Part shown: positions 9,780 to 18,125 of the stretch, piece after piece
Layout: the number at the start of each line of letters is the position of its first letter
Position numbering within the stretch: the stretch's first letter is position 1
Assembly: GCA_016869715.1 (NCBI GenBank)
Contig: VGDM01000012.1
Coordinates: 1 to 64,000, forward strand
Direction of reading: 5' to 3'
DNA from: Alphaproteobacteria bacterium
Lineage (GTDB): Bacteria > Pseudomonadota > Alphaproteobacteria > Acetobacterales > Acetobacteraceae
DNA: 64,000 nt
Notes under the pieces: model-generated
Database searches by the model: none
Seen by the model: the letters and a program-made list of their open reading frames with translations, nothing else
What the model was told of the DNA's origin: nothing
Made by a program: the position numbers and the translations under genes

Positions 9780-10322
9780 TCATGCCCCATGCGCGGGTTT
9801 CAGCAAATCGGAAAAACTTTTCCTGAATTTCGCGACCTTGGGCGCCACCACCGCCTGACAATAGCCAGACCAGGGATTGCGCGCAAAGTAATTGTGATGC
9901 TCTGGCTCAGCCGGCCAGAATTGGGTGAGCGGCACAATTTCTGTAACAAACGGGCTGTCCCATAGCCGCGCCGCGGTAAGTTCCGCAATGACTTCCTGCG
10001 CGGTGGCCTCCTGGGCAGCATCATGGGTCAGGATAATGCTGCGATATTGCGGCCCGATATCAGCGCCTTGCCGATCCTTGGTCGTGGGATCATGGATCGC
10101 GCAAAAGACGTGGAGCACATCCCGAAAGGAAATCACGGTTGGATCATAAGCAACCTGAACCACCTCCGCATGGCCTGTGCGCTTGCCGCATACCTCCTCA
10201 TAAGTGGGGTTCGCAACATGCCCGCCCGCATAGCCAGACATCACGGCGCTGACGCCCTTCATGCCAAGAAAGACCGCCTCCAGGCACCAAAAACACCCGC
10301 CGCCGAGCGTCGCCTTTTCCAT
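9780..10322 (-). CDS. msrA: Peptide-methionine (S)-S-oxide reductase MsrA
   Basis: A 180-residue enzyme reducing the S-epimer of methionine sulfoxide. The active-site motif GGCFWC (residues about 8-13) and the following YAGG (GYAGGHVANPTYEEVC) are canonical; FDPTVISFRDVL-like (YDPTVISFRDVLHVF) and DRQGADIGPQYRS also match. The ATG at 10322 is taken as start; an adjacent GTG three bases upstream is possible. It appears to be the first gene of the minus-strand unit msrA-msrB-propeller-deacetylase-hydroxylase. The gene upstream is the decayed RTX gene, whose reconstructed end is about 50 bases away. Confidence 0.96.
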   Translation of the reverse strand: MEKATLGGGCFWCLEAVFLGMKGVSAVMSGYAGGHVANPTYEEVCGKRTGHAEVVQVAYDPTVISFRDVLHVFCAIHDPTTKDRQGADIGPQYRSIILTHDAAQEATAQEVIAELTAARLWDSPFVTEIVPLTQFWPAEPEHHNYFARNPWSGYCQAVVAPKVAKFRKSFSDLLKPAHGA

Positions 10323-10371
10323 CACAACCGTGCCTTCCTCGACTTACGCTCAGGCCCGTTTGTAACTCGGG

Positions 10372-12991
10372 CTAAAGCCAATGATTCCACAGGCCAGTTA
10401 TATCGGGGCGAATCGCGCCGCCTGCAAGGATCACATCATCGCCCGCGCCACCCTGGAACTGGTGGTTAAGACCATTGCCGATCATCACGCTGCCATTCGC
10501 CCCTCTAACAAGGGACAGGCCGCTCACCCCATCAGCGATCATCAGAACCTCAACATTGTTGTCCATGGTGATATCGGTCGAGGTGATGATGGTATCCTGG
10601 CCGCCGCCCGAAAATTCGATAATATGGTTCTGGGCTTCGATGAAGTAATTAAGGTCGTCGCCAACGCCGCCCGCCATGGTGTCGGCACCCTCCCCGCCAA
10701 ACAGCGTATCATTGCCGGCATCGCCCGAAAGGCTATCCCGCCCGGCGCCGCCGATGAGCAAGTCCCCTTCAGCGCCACCACAAAGCGCGTTGTCATGTCC
10801 CCCCGCCATCCAGCGTATCGGCGCCCGCGTCGCCCCAAAGCATATCCGAGCCCGCACCTTCCAAGAGGTGATTGGCCGCCGCATTGCCAATGATCTGGTC
10901 ATTCCCTGCCCCGGTCAGCACATGTTCAATGCCTTGCAGCCAGTCTCTGCCAGCAGCGCCTGACGCCGCTGAATTGGCAGGATGGACCACGACGTTCTGG
11001 CCAAATTCGGACAAGTTGGCATAGCTGATCCAATCGCCTGCACCGTCGCCGCCGATCAGGTGATCATTCCCTGCATCACCTTGCAGCGTATCATTGCCCG
11101 CACCGCCCTGCAGCGAATTATGGCCCGCGCCGCCCAGCAGTTCAATGGCAAGCGCGTTGCCGATGATGAGGTTATTGCCTTCATTGCCGATCGCGCGTTG
11201 GGCATTCCCTGTCGGGTAAAGGGTCAGAATTTCGAATTCGCTTGGAATGTAGAAGTCAATGCCCGCCACAATCTTATCACTGCCCGCACCCGGATTTTCC
11301 AATACCAGATCATCGGCACTTTTTATCCAGTAGAGATCGTTGCCCAATCTGCCTTCAAGAATATTCTGCCCGGATCCGCCGGCCAAGGTATCATCACCGC
11401 CACCGCCCAGCAGGTAATCATCACCATCATTGCCGCTGAGGCTATCATTGCCTGCACCGCCGAAGATGTGGTTCCCGGCCTAGCTGCCCAGTACGGCCAT
11501 CGCAGCGCTGGCAGTTCTGGCATCTACCGCTTCGAAGCCGGCGATCCAGGCGCCATTGGCCGCCTGATTTTGGTCAAGTCCAAGATCAATGAACAGCCCA
11601 GTCGAGAGAATGAGCCAATCATGCCCATGCCCGCCATCAAGCCGATCGGTGGTATCCTGCAGGACCAAGCGATAGTTGCCGCCACCGCCCTCAAGCGTAT
11701 CGGCCCCGTCACCACCTACCAGGCTATCGCCACCATCGCCGTCAATCAGCCGATCATGCCCTGCGCCACCTTCCAGGATATCGGCACCGTCAGCGCCATA
11801 GAGAAAATCATCGCCATCGCCGCCCAGCAACCGATCCTGCCCTGCCCCGCCAAAGAGCCAGTCATTGCCAGCTTTGCCCTCCAACAGATTGGTTGCCTCC
11901 GGTGCATCCGCGTCATCCAGGGTTGGGCCATCGGCATAAAGCGCATCATGGCCATTGCCACCCAGCAGCCAATCATTCCCGGCACCGCCCCAAAGCTGAT
12001 CGGCACCGCCAAGGCCGAAAATCGAATCTGCATCCGCACCACCTGAAAACCTATCTGCGGCTACTTCACCACGCAACAGATCCGCACCGCCAAGCCCGAA
12101 TAGCTGAGACCCGGAAGCGATGGCGGAAAGCGCTTCATTAGTCTCGCTTCCTGTCATGCCGGCAAAACTTCCTGGCGTGGCCAAGACATAGAAATTTCCA
12201 GACGTAAAGCTGGTTGTCACTAGGCGAATCGAAACATCGTTGGTGCCAGGCGCATTATCCTGATCAGTGTCAATGCCGATACAGCCGCCTGCTTCAGTAT
12301 CGCTGCTGGCGGCGGGAGTATACCAGGCCTGCAGATACCCCAATCCCAATTCCGCACCGAGCAAGGCAAGCCTGGCCACCGGTCCCGAACTGGTCTGCAA
12401 GGTGCCTCGCCAGATCAGCGGCGCTGGTCCATAAGCCCCTTGCAATACACCATTGCTCAACCCGAAGGAGATTGCGTCCCCCTACGCGCGGGAGAAATCG
12501 GCGGTGGTGTCCGTAGCAAGGAAATTGCTGGCGAGCCCAGGGTTCCCCAAAAGATCGATCAAGAAAGTATCGGCGTCATTGCCGTCAAACAACCAATCCG
12601 CTTTGCCACCGCCGCCCAAGACATCCTGACCATCGCCGCCGTCAAGCGTGTCGCGCCCCAGCCCACCAAGCATCACATCATCGCCTGCCTCACCGCGCCA
12701 CAGGTTGCGTGATGTGGCGGTATCGCCACTGCCGCTTGGCGCATCGGCAAACAGCACATCCCAGCTATTGCCACCCAACAACGTATCATCACCCGCATCG
12801 CTTTACAGGCCATCGGCCAGGTCGCCGCCATCAAGCCAGTCATTGCCTGTCCCGCCGGAGAGCTGATCAACGCCGCCGAAACCAAGCAAGGTAGCCTGAC
12901 CGGCAAGCCCGGCCAGACTATCATCGGTAATGCCGGGCGTTGATAGGAAGTCATCGCCAGCAGTTCGAATTGGGGGAAATGTGCCGCTCAT
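10372..12991 (-). pseudogene. RTX (hemolysin-type Ca2+-binding repeat) protein gene, decayed
   Basis: The minus strand encodes a long series of glycine/aspartate nonapeptide repeats (for example GGAGNDSLSGNDGDDYL, GGDGDDFLYGADGADIL), the calcium-binding parallel beta-roll of RTX proteins secreted by type I systems. Reading starts at the ATG at 12991 (MSGTFPPIRTAG). The frame is interrupted by TAA at 12803-12805, TAG at 12482-12484 and TAG at 11480-11482, yet coding continues in the same frame after each. At a six-G run (plus-strand C6 at 10799-10804) it shifts, and the shifted frame carries the repeats to a TAG at 10372. Repaired, the product would be about 870 residues. A non-repeat domain lies near 12130-12460. 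All three stops fall where Gln fits the local consensus (FSRA*GD, LGS*AGN, GL*SDAG). No type I secretion genes are nearby. Unless these are sequencing errors it is a pseudogene. Confidence 0.85.
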
Positions 12992-13146
12992 GGTGTCGCC
13001 CCCACCATTTCTGAGATGGCTGCCGCATACGCGATGCCCCGGATCAATGATCCGTTAGCAATGATGGACGATGTCTTGAGAAATACCGCGGCAACCGGCG
13101 CAAGGCTTTGTTCCACGAGCAAAGAGGATTTTTGGGATATGAACAT
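12988..13146 (-). CDS. Small 52-residue ORF coupled to the RTX gene
   Basis: An open frame starts at the ATG at 13146, preceded by a good ribosome site (GAGGAG six bases upstream), and ends with a TGA that overlaps the RTX start ATG (ATGA). The product begins MFISQKSSLLVEQ and has a moderately hydrophobic middle and C-terminus (LAPVAAVFLKTSSIIANG, LIRGIAYAAAISEM), with no clear signal or membrane helix. I do not recognise a family. The strong ribosome site and the stop-start overlap argue that it is translated and feeds translation of the RTX frame; the RTX gene itself has no strong site of its own. It could be a short leader peptide or the true 5' part of a now separated gene. Confidence 0.5.
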   Translation of the reverse strand: MFISQKSSLLVEQSLAPVAAVFLKTSSIIANGSLIRGIAYAAAISEMVGATP

Positions 13147-13240
13147 CTTTTGCTCCTCATCCACTGTTCTGCCATGCTTAGATTTACATTTGGAAAACGC
13201 CGGCACCTTTTTCGCGAAGCTTGCGCGCCACACGCGCTTC

Positions 13241-13251
13241 GGGTTATACCC
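13241..13251. promoter_or_regulatory. Short palindrome upstream of modA, possible operator
   Basis: GGGTTATACCC is a perfect inverted repeat (GGGT-TAT-ACCC) about 25 bases before the modA start, between the divergent RTX-side ORF and the molybdate operon. It is in the right place for a repressor site, and a ModE-like regulator is encoded at the end of the same operon. It resembles the Mo-box core TATA only loosely, so the assignment is tentative. Confidence 0.25.
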
Positions 13252-13275
13252 GCACGGGAATAACGGAGGCGCGCG

Positions 13276-14040
13276 ATGCACCGTCGCCTGATGCTGGTTT
13301 TAGCGGCGCTGCCATGCGCGACAGTGCGTGCATCTGTGGTGGACCGCCCTTTGATTGCCGCCGCCGCCAGCCTGCAGCCGGCCTTGGAAGAGGCAGCCCC
13401 GCTTATAGGCGCACAAACCGGCACCGCGCCGCGCTTCACCTATGGCGCCAGCGGCAATCTGGCGCGGCAAATCGCGCAAGGCGCGCCGTTTGAAATGCTG
13501 CTCGCCGCCGATGAAATTAGCATTCAGAAAATCAGCGAAGCGGGGCAGACGCGCGATGCGGGGCATGTCTTTGCGCTTGGCAGGCTGGCGTTGTTTGCCC
13601 CGCGCGGTTCAGCGCTTGATCCCGCTGCCGGCTTGGAAGCTCTTCGCCCTTTGCTGGCGGCAGGGCGCGTGCGGCGCTTTGCCATTGCCAACCCTGAGAC
13701 AGCCCCCTATGGCCGCGCTGCCGAACAAGCCTTGCTCAGCCTTGAATTATGGGAGGCGCTGCGCCTGCGCCTCGTCTTCGGCGAGAATATCGCCCAGGCA
13801 GCGCAATTCGCCATGACGGAAGGGGCGAGTGGTGGCCTGGTTGCATATTCCCTGGCGCTTTCCCCCGCGCTCAAGGTGCGCGGCAGCTATAGCCTAGTGC
13901 CAGCGAATCTGCATGAGCCTTTGGGTCACCATCTGGTTCTGACCAGGCGCGCGTCTGACGCGGCGGCACGCCTGCAAGCCTGGTTCCTGTCACCCAAGGC
14001 AGCGGCGGTTTTCGCGCGCCATGGTTTGGAGAAACCCTAA
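13276..14040 (+). CDS. modA: Molybdate ABC transporter periplasmic binding protein ModA
   Basis: A 254-residue periplasmic oxyanion-binding protein. A signal peptide covers roughly residues 1-20, and the mature protein starts with the family pattern IAAAASLQPALEE. It continues with FTYGASGNLARQI and GAPFEMLLAADE, where Ser and backbone amides bind the anion. The start ATG has GGAGG seven bases upstream. It is the first gene of modABC, followed after three bases by the permease gene. Molybdate is the likely substrate because all three subunits and a ModE-type regulator are together; tungstate is an alternative. Confidence 0.92.
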   Translation: MHRRLMLVLAALPCATVRASVVDRPLIAAAASLQPALEEAAPLIGAQTGTAPRFTYGASGNLARQIAQGAPFEMLLAADEISIQKISEAGQTRDAGHVFALGRLALFAPRGSALDPAAGLEALRPLLAAGRVRRFAIANPETAPYGRAAEQALLSLELWEALRLRLVFGENIAQAAQFAMTEGASGGLVAYSLALSPALKVRGSYSLVPANLHEPLGHHLVLTRRASDAAARLQAWFLSPKAAAVFARHGLEKP

Positions 14041-14043
14041 ACC

Positions 14044-14715
14044 ATGGATTGGCCCGCCTTCCGCCTTTCGCTCTGGCTTGGTCTTGGCACGGTGGTGATC
14101 CTGCTGCCCTTGGCGTTGTGGCTTGGACGCTCCCTGGCGCTGCGACGTTTTCGCGGGCGCGGCGTGGTTGAAGCGGCGGTCGCGCTGCCTTTGGTACTGC
14201 CGCCGACCGTGCTCGGCTTTTATTTGCTGACTGCCTTCGGTGCGGGGTCTTGGCTTGGCGGTGCCTTCCAAGCGGCCTTCGGCAAGACCCTCGCCTTTTC
14301 CTTTGAAGGGTTACTATTGGCGAGTGCGATTGCCAATATCCCCTTTGCTATACAGCCAATTCAAAACGCCTTCGGTGCCATCCCGCCCAATCTGCGCGAA
14401 GCCGGCGCCACCTCCGGCATGGCGCCCTGGGCAGTGTTCTGGCGCGTTGAATTGCCTTTGGCTTGGCCGGGCATTGCCACCGCCATTGTGCTAACCTTCG
14501 CCCATACGCTTGGCGAGTTTGGCGTCGTGCTGATGGTGGGCGGCGCCATTCCCGGCGAAACCCGCACCGCCGCCATTGCCATTTATGATCGCGTGCAGGC
14601 GTTTGATGATGCCGCCGCGGCCAGCATGTCGGCGCTGCTGCTGGTGATTTGCCTGCTGGCGCTGCTGCTGGTGCAAAGGCTTACGCGCGGGATCGGGAGG
14701 CGGCGCCATGACTGA
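14044..14715 (+). CDS. modB: Molybdate ABC transporter permease ModB
   Basis: A 223-residue inner-membrane permease with five predicted helices. The ModB markers LPLVLPPTVLGFYLL (residues about 49-63) and the coupling loop EAGATSGMAPWAVFWRVELP (about 118-137) are clear, as is AHTLGEFGVVLMVGG, which is nearly invariant in ModB. It follows modA by three bases and its 3' end overlaps modC by eight. It forms a homodimeric pore driven by ModC. Confidence 0.94.
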   Translation: MDWPAFRLSLWLGLGTVVILLPLALWLGRSLALRRFRGRGVVEAAVALPLVLPPTVLGFYLLTAFGAGSWLGGAFQAAFGKTLAFSFEGLLLASAIANIPFAIQPIQNAFGAIPPNLREAGATSGMAPWAVFWRVELPLAWPGIATAIVLTFAHTLGEFGVVLMVGGAIPGETRTAAIAIYDRVQAFDDAAAASMSALLLVICLLALLLVQRLTRGIGRRRHD

Positions 14716-15808
14716 ATCGGGGCTTTCCGTGCGGCTCAACTCCGCCGCACCCATTGCGCTGGATGTCGCGCTGGAATGCGCACCGGGCGAGCTATTTGCG
14801 ATGATCGGCCCCTCAGGTGCGGGCAAATCCACCACGCTTCGCGCCATTGCCGGGCTGCATCATCCCGCCAGCGGCAGCGTGATCTGCGATGGGGAAACCT
14901 GGCTCGATACCAGCCGCACGCTTGATATGCCGGCGCATCGGCGCCGCGTTGGCCTGGTGTTTCAGGATTACGCGCTGTTTCCGCATATGACAGCGCTTGG
15001 CAATATCATGGCCGCGATGGGGCATGTGCCCGCTGCATCACGTGCCGAACGCGCCGCTAGCCTTTTGGCGCGCGTGCATCTGGCAGGGCTTGAGGAACGC
15101 CGCCCGGCGGAGCTTTCCGGCGGGCAGCAACAACGCGTCGCCGTCGCACGCGCCTTGGCGCGCGACCCTGCCGTATTGCTGTTGGATGAACCCTTCAGCG
15201 CCGTGGACCGCGCCACGCGTCGGCGCTTGCAGGTGGAATTGGCCAATCTGCGCCAGGGCCTTGCCATCCCAATCATTCTGGTCACGCATGATTTAGATGA
15301 GGCCGCGTCACTCGCGGATCGCATGGTGTTGTTGCATCGCGGGCGCGGGCTGCAAACCGCGCCGCCCGCGGAAATGCTCGCCCGCCCTGCTTCGGCCGAG
15401 GTCGCGCGGTTGCTCGATCTACGCAATCTGTTCACCGGCGTGGTGCTGGCGCATGAAGCTGACCTGACGCGGCTTCGCTGGGGTGGGCAAACCCTGGAAG
15501 CCGCCCCCATGCCAAGCCTGCCGCCGGGGACCGCTGTGGATTGGCTGATTGGTGCGGGCGGGGTGGTGCTGCATCGGCGTGGCCGCCCCTCAGCCGGGGA
15601 AAGGGAAAACCCGGTTTCCGGCACCATTACCGCGCTTTTGCCGATGGGTGAGGAAACGCGCGTCACGCTGGATGTGGGCGACACACAAGGTCGCCAATTG
15701 ACCTTCGCCCTGCCGCGCCATGCCGCGCAACGCAACGGCCTGGCAGTGAATGAGGCTTGCAGCGTTTCCTTGCTGCGCGATGCGCTGCATGTGATGCCCC
15801 GGCCATGA
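14708..15808 (+). CDS. modC: Molybdate ABC transporter ATP-binding protein ModC
   Basis: A 366-residue cytoplasmic ATPase. Walker A is GPSGAGKST (about residues 35-43), the Q-loop lies in LVFQDYALFPHM, the signature is LSGGQQQR, Walker B LLLDEPFSAVD and the H-loop VTHDLDEA. The C-terminal third contains the TOBE/Mop-like domain expected for ModC (VSGTITALLPMGEETRV, about residues 300-360), which senses molybdate. It overlaps modB and, by ATGA, the regulator gene that follows. Confidence 0.94.
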   Translation: MTESGLSVRLNSAAPIALDVALECAPGELFAMIGPSGAGKSTTLRAIAGLHHPASGSVICDGETWLDTSRTLDMPAHRRRVGLVFQDYALFPHMTALGNIMAAMGHVPAASRAERAASLLARVHLAGLEERRPAELSGGQQQRVAVARALARDPAVLLLDEPFSAVDRATRRRLQVELANLRQGLAIPIILVTHDLDEAASLADRMVLLHRGRGLQTAPPAEMLARPASAEVARLLDLRNLFTGVVLAHEADLTRLRWGGQTLEAAPMPSLPPGTAVDWLIGAGGVVLHRRGRPSAGERENPVSGTITALLPMGEETRVTLDVGDTQGRQLTFALPRHAAQRNGLAVNEACSVSLLRDALHVMPRP

Positions 15809-16137
15809 AGGACGCCGCGCTATGGCTCCGGCTTGATTTCGCTGATGGCCGCGTTGGGCCGGGCAAGATCGCCCTACTGCAGGCGATTGCGGAGGCCGGT
15901 TCGATCAGCGCTGCCGCCAGGTCACTTGGCATGTCCTATCGCCGGGCCTGGGAATTGGTGGCGGAGCTGAATGAGACCTTTTCGGCCCCCGTGGTGGAGC
16001 GCATTACCGGCGGCGCCGGGGGTGGCGGGGCGCGGCTGACCCGCCTGGGTGAGGCTTTGGTGCTCAGCTTTCGGGAAATTAAAGCGGCGGCGACCCGCGC
16101 CGCTTTCCAGCATTTGCGGCGATTGGCGAAATCCTGA
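15805..16137 (+). CDS. ModE-like winged helix-turn-helix regulator, short form
   Basis: A 110-residue protein equivalent to the N-terminal DNA-binding domain of ModE/LysR-type repressors. The recognition region AGSISAAARSLGMSYRRAW (about residues 28-46) is the hallmark of this group. The C-terminal molybdate-binding Mop repeats of full ModE are absent, as in many alphaproteobacterial short forms. The start ATG overlaps the modC stop; longer upstream starts would lie inside modC. It probably represses the mod operon or activates molybdoenzyme genes. How it senses molybdate without Mop domains is unclear. Confidence 0.85.
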   Translation: MKDAALWLRLDFADGRVGPGKIALLQAIAEAGSISAAARSLGMSYRRAWELVAELNETFSAPVVERITGGAGGGGARLTRLGEALVLSFREIKAAATRAAFQHLRRLAKS

Positions 16138-16183
16138 AGCGCGACACCTTGCGGCGGATCCCTGGGCGCGCTGCAATGCGGGT

Positions 16184-16900
16184 ATGAGTAATCGCACCGC
16201 CGCCCCCGCCCGCCCGGCTTCCACCGTCATGCTGCTGCGTGATGGGAAGCGCGGCATGGAAATTTTCATGGTGGTGCGCCACCGCCAGATTGATTTCGCC
16301 TCTGGCGCCTTGGTGTTTCCCGGCGGGCGGGTTGAAGCGTCTGACCAGGTGCTGGCCGGTGGCGATGCGCATGGCGCGTTTCGCGTCGCGGCCATTCGTG
16401 AAACCTGGGAAGAATGCGGGGTATTGCTTGCCGAAACAGGTCAGACGCCAGAAGCCGAAGGCGAATTCGCTGCCATGCTGGCCACGCGCGGCCTGATGCC
16501 CGCATTTTCGGGCCTGGCGCATTTCGCGCATTGGATCACGCCGGTGGATGTGCCCAAGCGCTTTGATACGCATTTCTTTTTGGCCGCCGCGCCTGAGGAT
16601 CAGGCCGCGCTACATGATGGACAAGAAGCGGTGGATAGTGTCTGGATCAGGCCCGCCGAAGCCTTGGCGGAAGGCATCGCCGGCACGAAGAAGCTTGTTT
16701 TCCCAACACGCATGAACCTGACCAAGCTCGCCCGGTATGACAGTGTGGCGGAAGCCTTCGCCGCCGCCCGCGCCACACCCGTGGTCACGGTGCTGCCGGA
16801 ACAGATTGGCATGACCCCTGAAGGGCGCATCCTGCGCCTGCCTCGTGCAGCCGATTATGGCGGCGAGGATTTCCTGGCGGGCGACCCGCCTTCCATGTGA
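16184..16900 (+). CDS. NUDIX hydrolase
   Basis: A 238-residue Nudix-fold protein that hydrolyses a nucleoside diphosphate linked to another group. The Nudix box is recognisable as GGRVEASDQ followed, after an insertion of about a dozen residues, by AAIRETWEECGVLL, which supplies the metal-binding glutamates. Such an insertion occurs in the NUDT7/NUDT19-like CoA or acyl-CoA pyrophosphatases, so a CoA-type substrate is possible but not proven. The ATG at 16184 (MSNRTAAPARP) is chosen because upstream in-frame sequence overlaps the ModE-like gene. Its TGA overlaps the start of the next gene. Confidence 0.85.
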   Translation: MSNRTAAPARPASTVMLLRDGKRGMEIFMVVRHRQIDFASGALVFPGGRVEASDQVLAGGDAHGAFRVAAIRETWEECGVLLAETGQTPEAEGEFAAMLATRGLMPAFSGLAHFAHWITPVDVPKRFDTHFFLAAAPEDQAALHDGQEAVDSVWIRPAEALAEGIAGTKKLVFPTRMNLTKLARYDSVAEAFAAARATPVVTVLPEQIGMTPEGRILRLPRAADYGGEDFLAGDPPSM

Positions 16901-18120
16901 TGGAGACCCCACCCATGCTGCCTCGCCGCCTTCGCTTTGGCATCTTTTTGGCCCCGTTTCATCGGGTTGGTGACAATCCGACACTGGGACTGACGCGCGA
17001 TTTGGAATTGATCGAATGGCTGGACCATCTGGGTTTTGATGAGGCCTGGATTGGCGAGCATCATTCCGCCGGCTGGGAAACCATCGCGAGCCCGGAAATC
17101 ATGATTGCCGCGGCGGCGGAACGCACCAAGCACATCAAGCTTGGGTCTGGCGTGACCAGTCTGCCCTATCACCATCCGCTTCTGGTGGCGCAGCGCTTTG
17201 TGCAATTGGATCACATGACGCGTGGGCGCGTGATGCTGGGCTGCGGGCCGGGTGCGCTGGTATCTGACGCATACATGATGGGCATTAATGCCGCGCATCA
17301 GCGCCGGCGGATGGATGAATCGCTCAATGCCATCACGCGCCTTTTGGCCTGCAAAGAACCGGTCACGATGGAAACCGATTGGTTCACCCTACGAGAGGCG
17401 CGGCTTCATCTGGCACCTTATTCCGAACCGCGTTTCCCAATCTCGGTCGCGTCTTCAACCACGCCATCGGGTGCGCTGGCAGCGGCGAAATACGGGCTTG
17501 GTTTACTCTCCCTAGGCGCGGGTTTGCCGGGCGGGCCGCAATCGCTGGCTGAACAATGGCAAATGGCGGAAGCGGAAGCCACCAAGCATGGCCAGACAAT
17601 GGACCGGCGCAATTGGCGCCTGGTCGTCAACCTGCATTGCGCCGAGGATGATGAACGCGCTTTGCGTGATGTGCGCCATGGCGAGGCTCTGGAAACGCTG
17701 ACCTATTTCAGCGAAACCCTGGGCCGGCCGCCGATGCGTTCGGAAGACCCGCTGCGCGATGGCTTGGCGATGGGCTCAACCCTGGTGGGATCGCCAGAGA
17801 CAGTTGCGGCAGGGATTGAACGGCTGCTCGGCTTCACCAACGGGGGCGCAGGGGGTGTCTTGTTCCGCTCCCATGAATGGGCCGATCGGGAAGCGACGAT
17901 GCGTTCCTTTGAGCTTTTCGCGCGTTGGGTCATGCCGCGCTTCCAGGGATCGCTCGTGATGCCGCAGCAATCGCGCGATTGGGTCAGCAGCAATCGTGAG
18001 AGCATTTTCGCGCCGAATATGGCGGCACTGAAGCAGGCCTTCCGCGATGCCGGGCAGGAAGCGCCGGAAATGTCTCGGTTGAAGCTGCATACCGGCAAGG
18101 TTGAAGCGCCGCAGGTTTGA
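16900..18120 (+). CDS. LLM-class flavin-dependent oxidoreductase (limonene monooxygenase-like)
   Basis: A 406-residue luciferase-like monooxygenase that uses reduced flavin. The N-terminus RLRFGIFLAPFHRVGDNP and DEAWIGEHHSAGWE match the group that includes limonene 1,2-monooxygenase. The central TKHIKLGSGVTSLPYHHP and GRVMLGCGPGALVSDAYMMG are typical of the TIM-barrel flavin site. The ATG at 16900 overlaps the upstream TGA; a second ATG at 16915, with GGAG at a good distance, is an equally reasonable start. The flavin reductase that would supply FMNH2 is not adjacent (a candidate is at 38867). The true substrate is unknown. Confidence 0.87.
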   Translation: METPPMLPRRLRFGIFLAPFHRVGDNPTLGLTRDLELIEWLDHLGFDEAWIGEHHSAGWETIASPEIMIAAAAERTKHIKLGSGVTSLPYHHPLLVAQRFVQLDHMTRGRVMLGCGPGALVSDAYMMGINAAHQRRRMDESLNAITRLLACKEPVTMETDWFTLREARLHLAPYSEPRFPISVASSTTPSGALAAAKYGLGLLSLGAGLPGGPQSLAEQWQMAEAEATKHGQTMDRRNWRLVVNLHCAEDDERALRDVRHGEALETLTYFSETLGRPPMRSEDPLRDGLAMGSTLVGSPETVAAGIERLLGFTNGGAGGVLFRSHEWADREATMRSFELFARWVMPRFQGSLVMPQQSRDWVSSNRESIFAPNMAALKQAFRDAGQEAPEMSRLKLHTGKVEAPQV

Positions 18121-18125
18121 CGCCC

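Noticed and set aside
10982-12046. Long open frame on the plus strand (about 350 codons) opposite the RTX repeats
   Set aside because: It mirrors the repetitive glycine/aspartate codons of the opposite strand and shows only Ile/Ala/Pro-rich low complexity, with no ribosome site and no family motif.
10372-12991. Possible CRISPR-like or satellite DNA repeats
   Set aside because: The periodic pattern is at protein level (nonapeptide repeats) with varying codons and no unique spacers.
10372-12991. Stop-codon reassignment of TAA/TAG to Gln
   Set aside because: Many neighbouring genes end at TAA or TAG exactly where families end, for example the PhoD-like gene (TAG at 19164) and modA (TAA), so the standard code applies.
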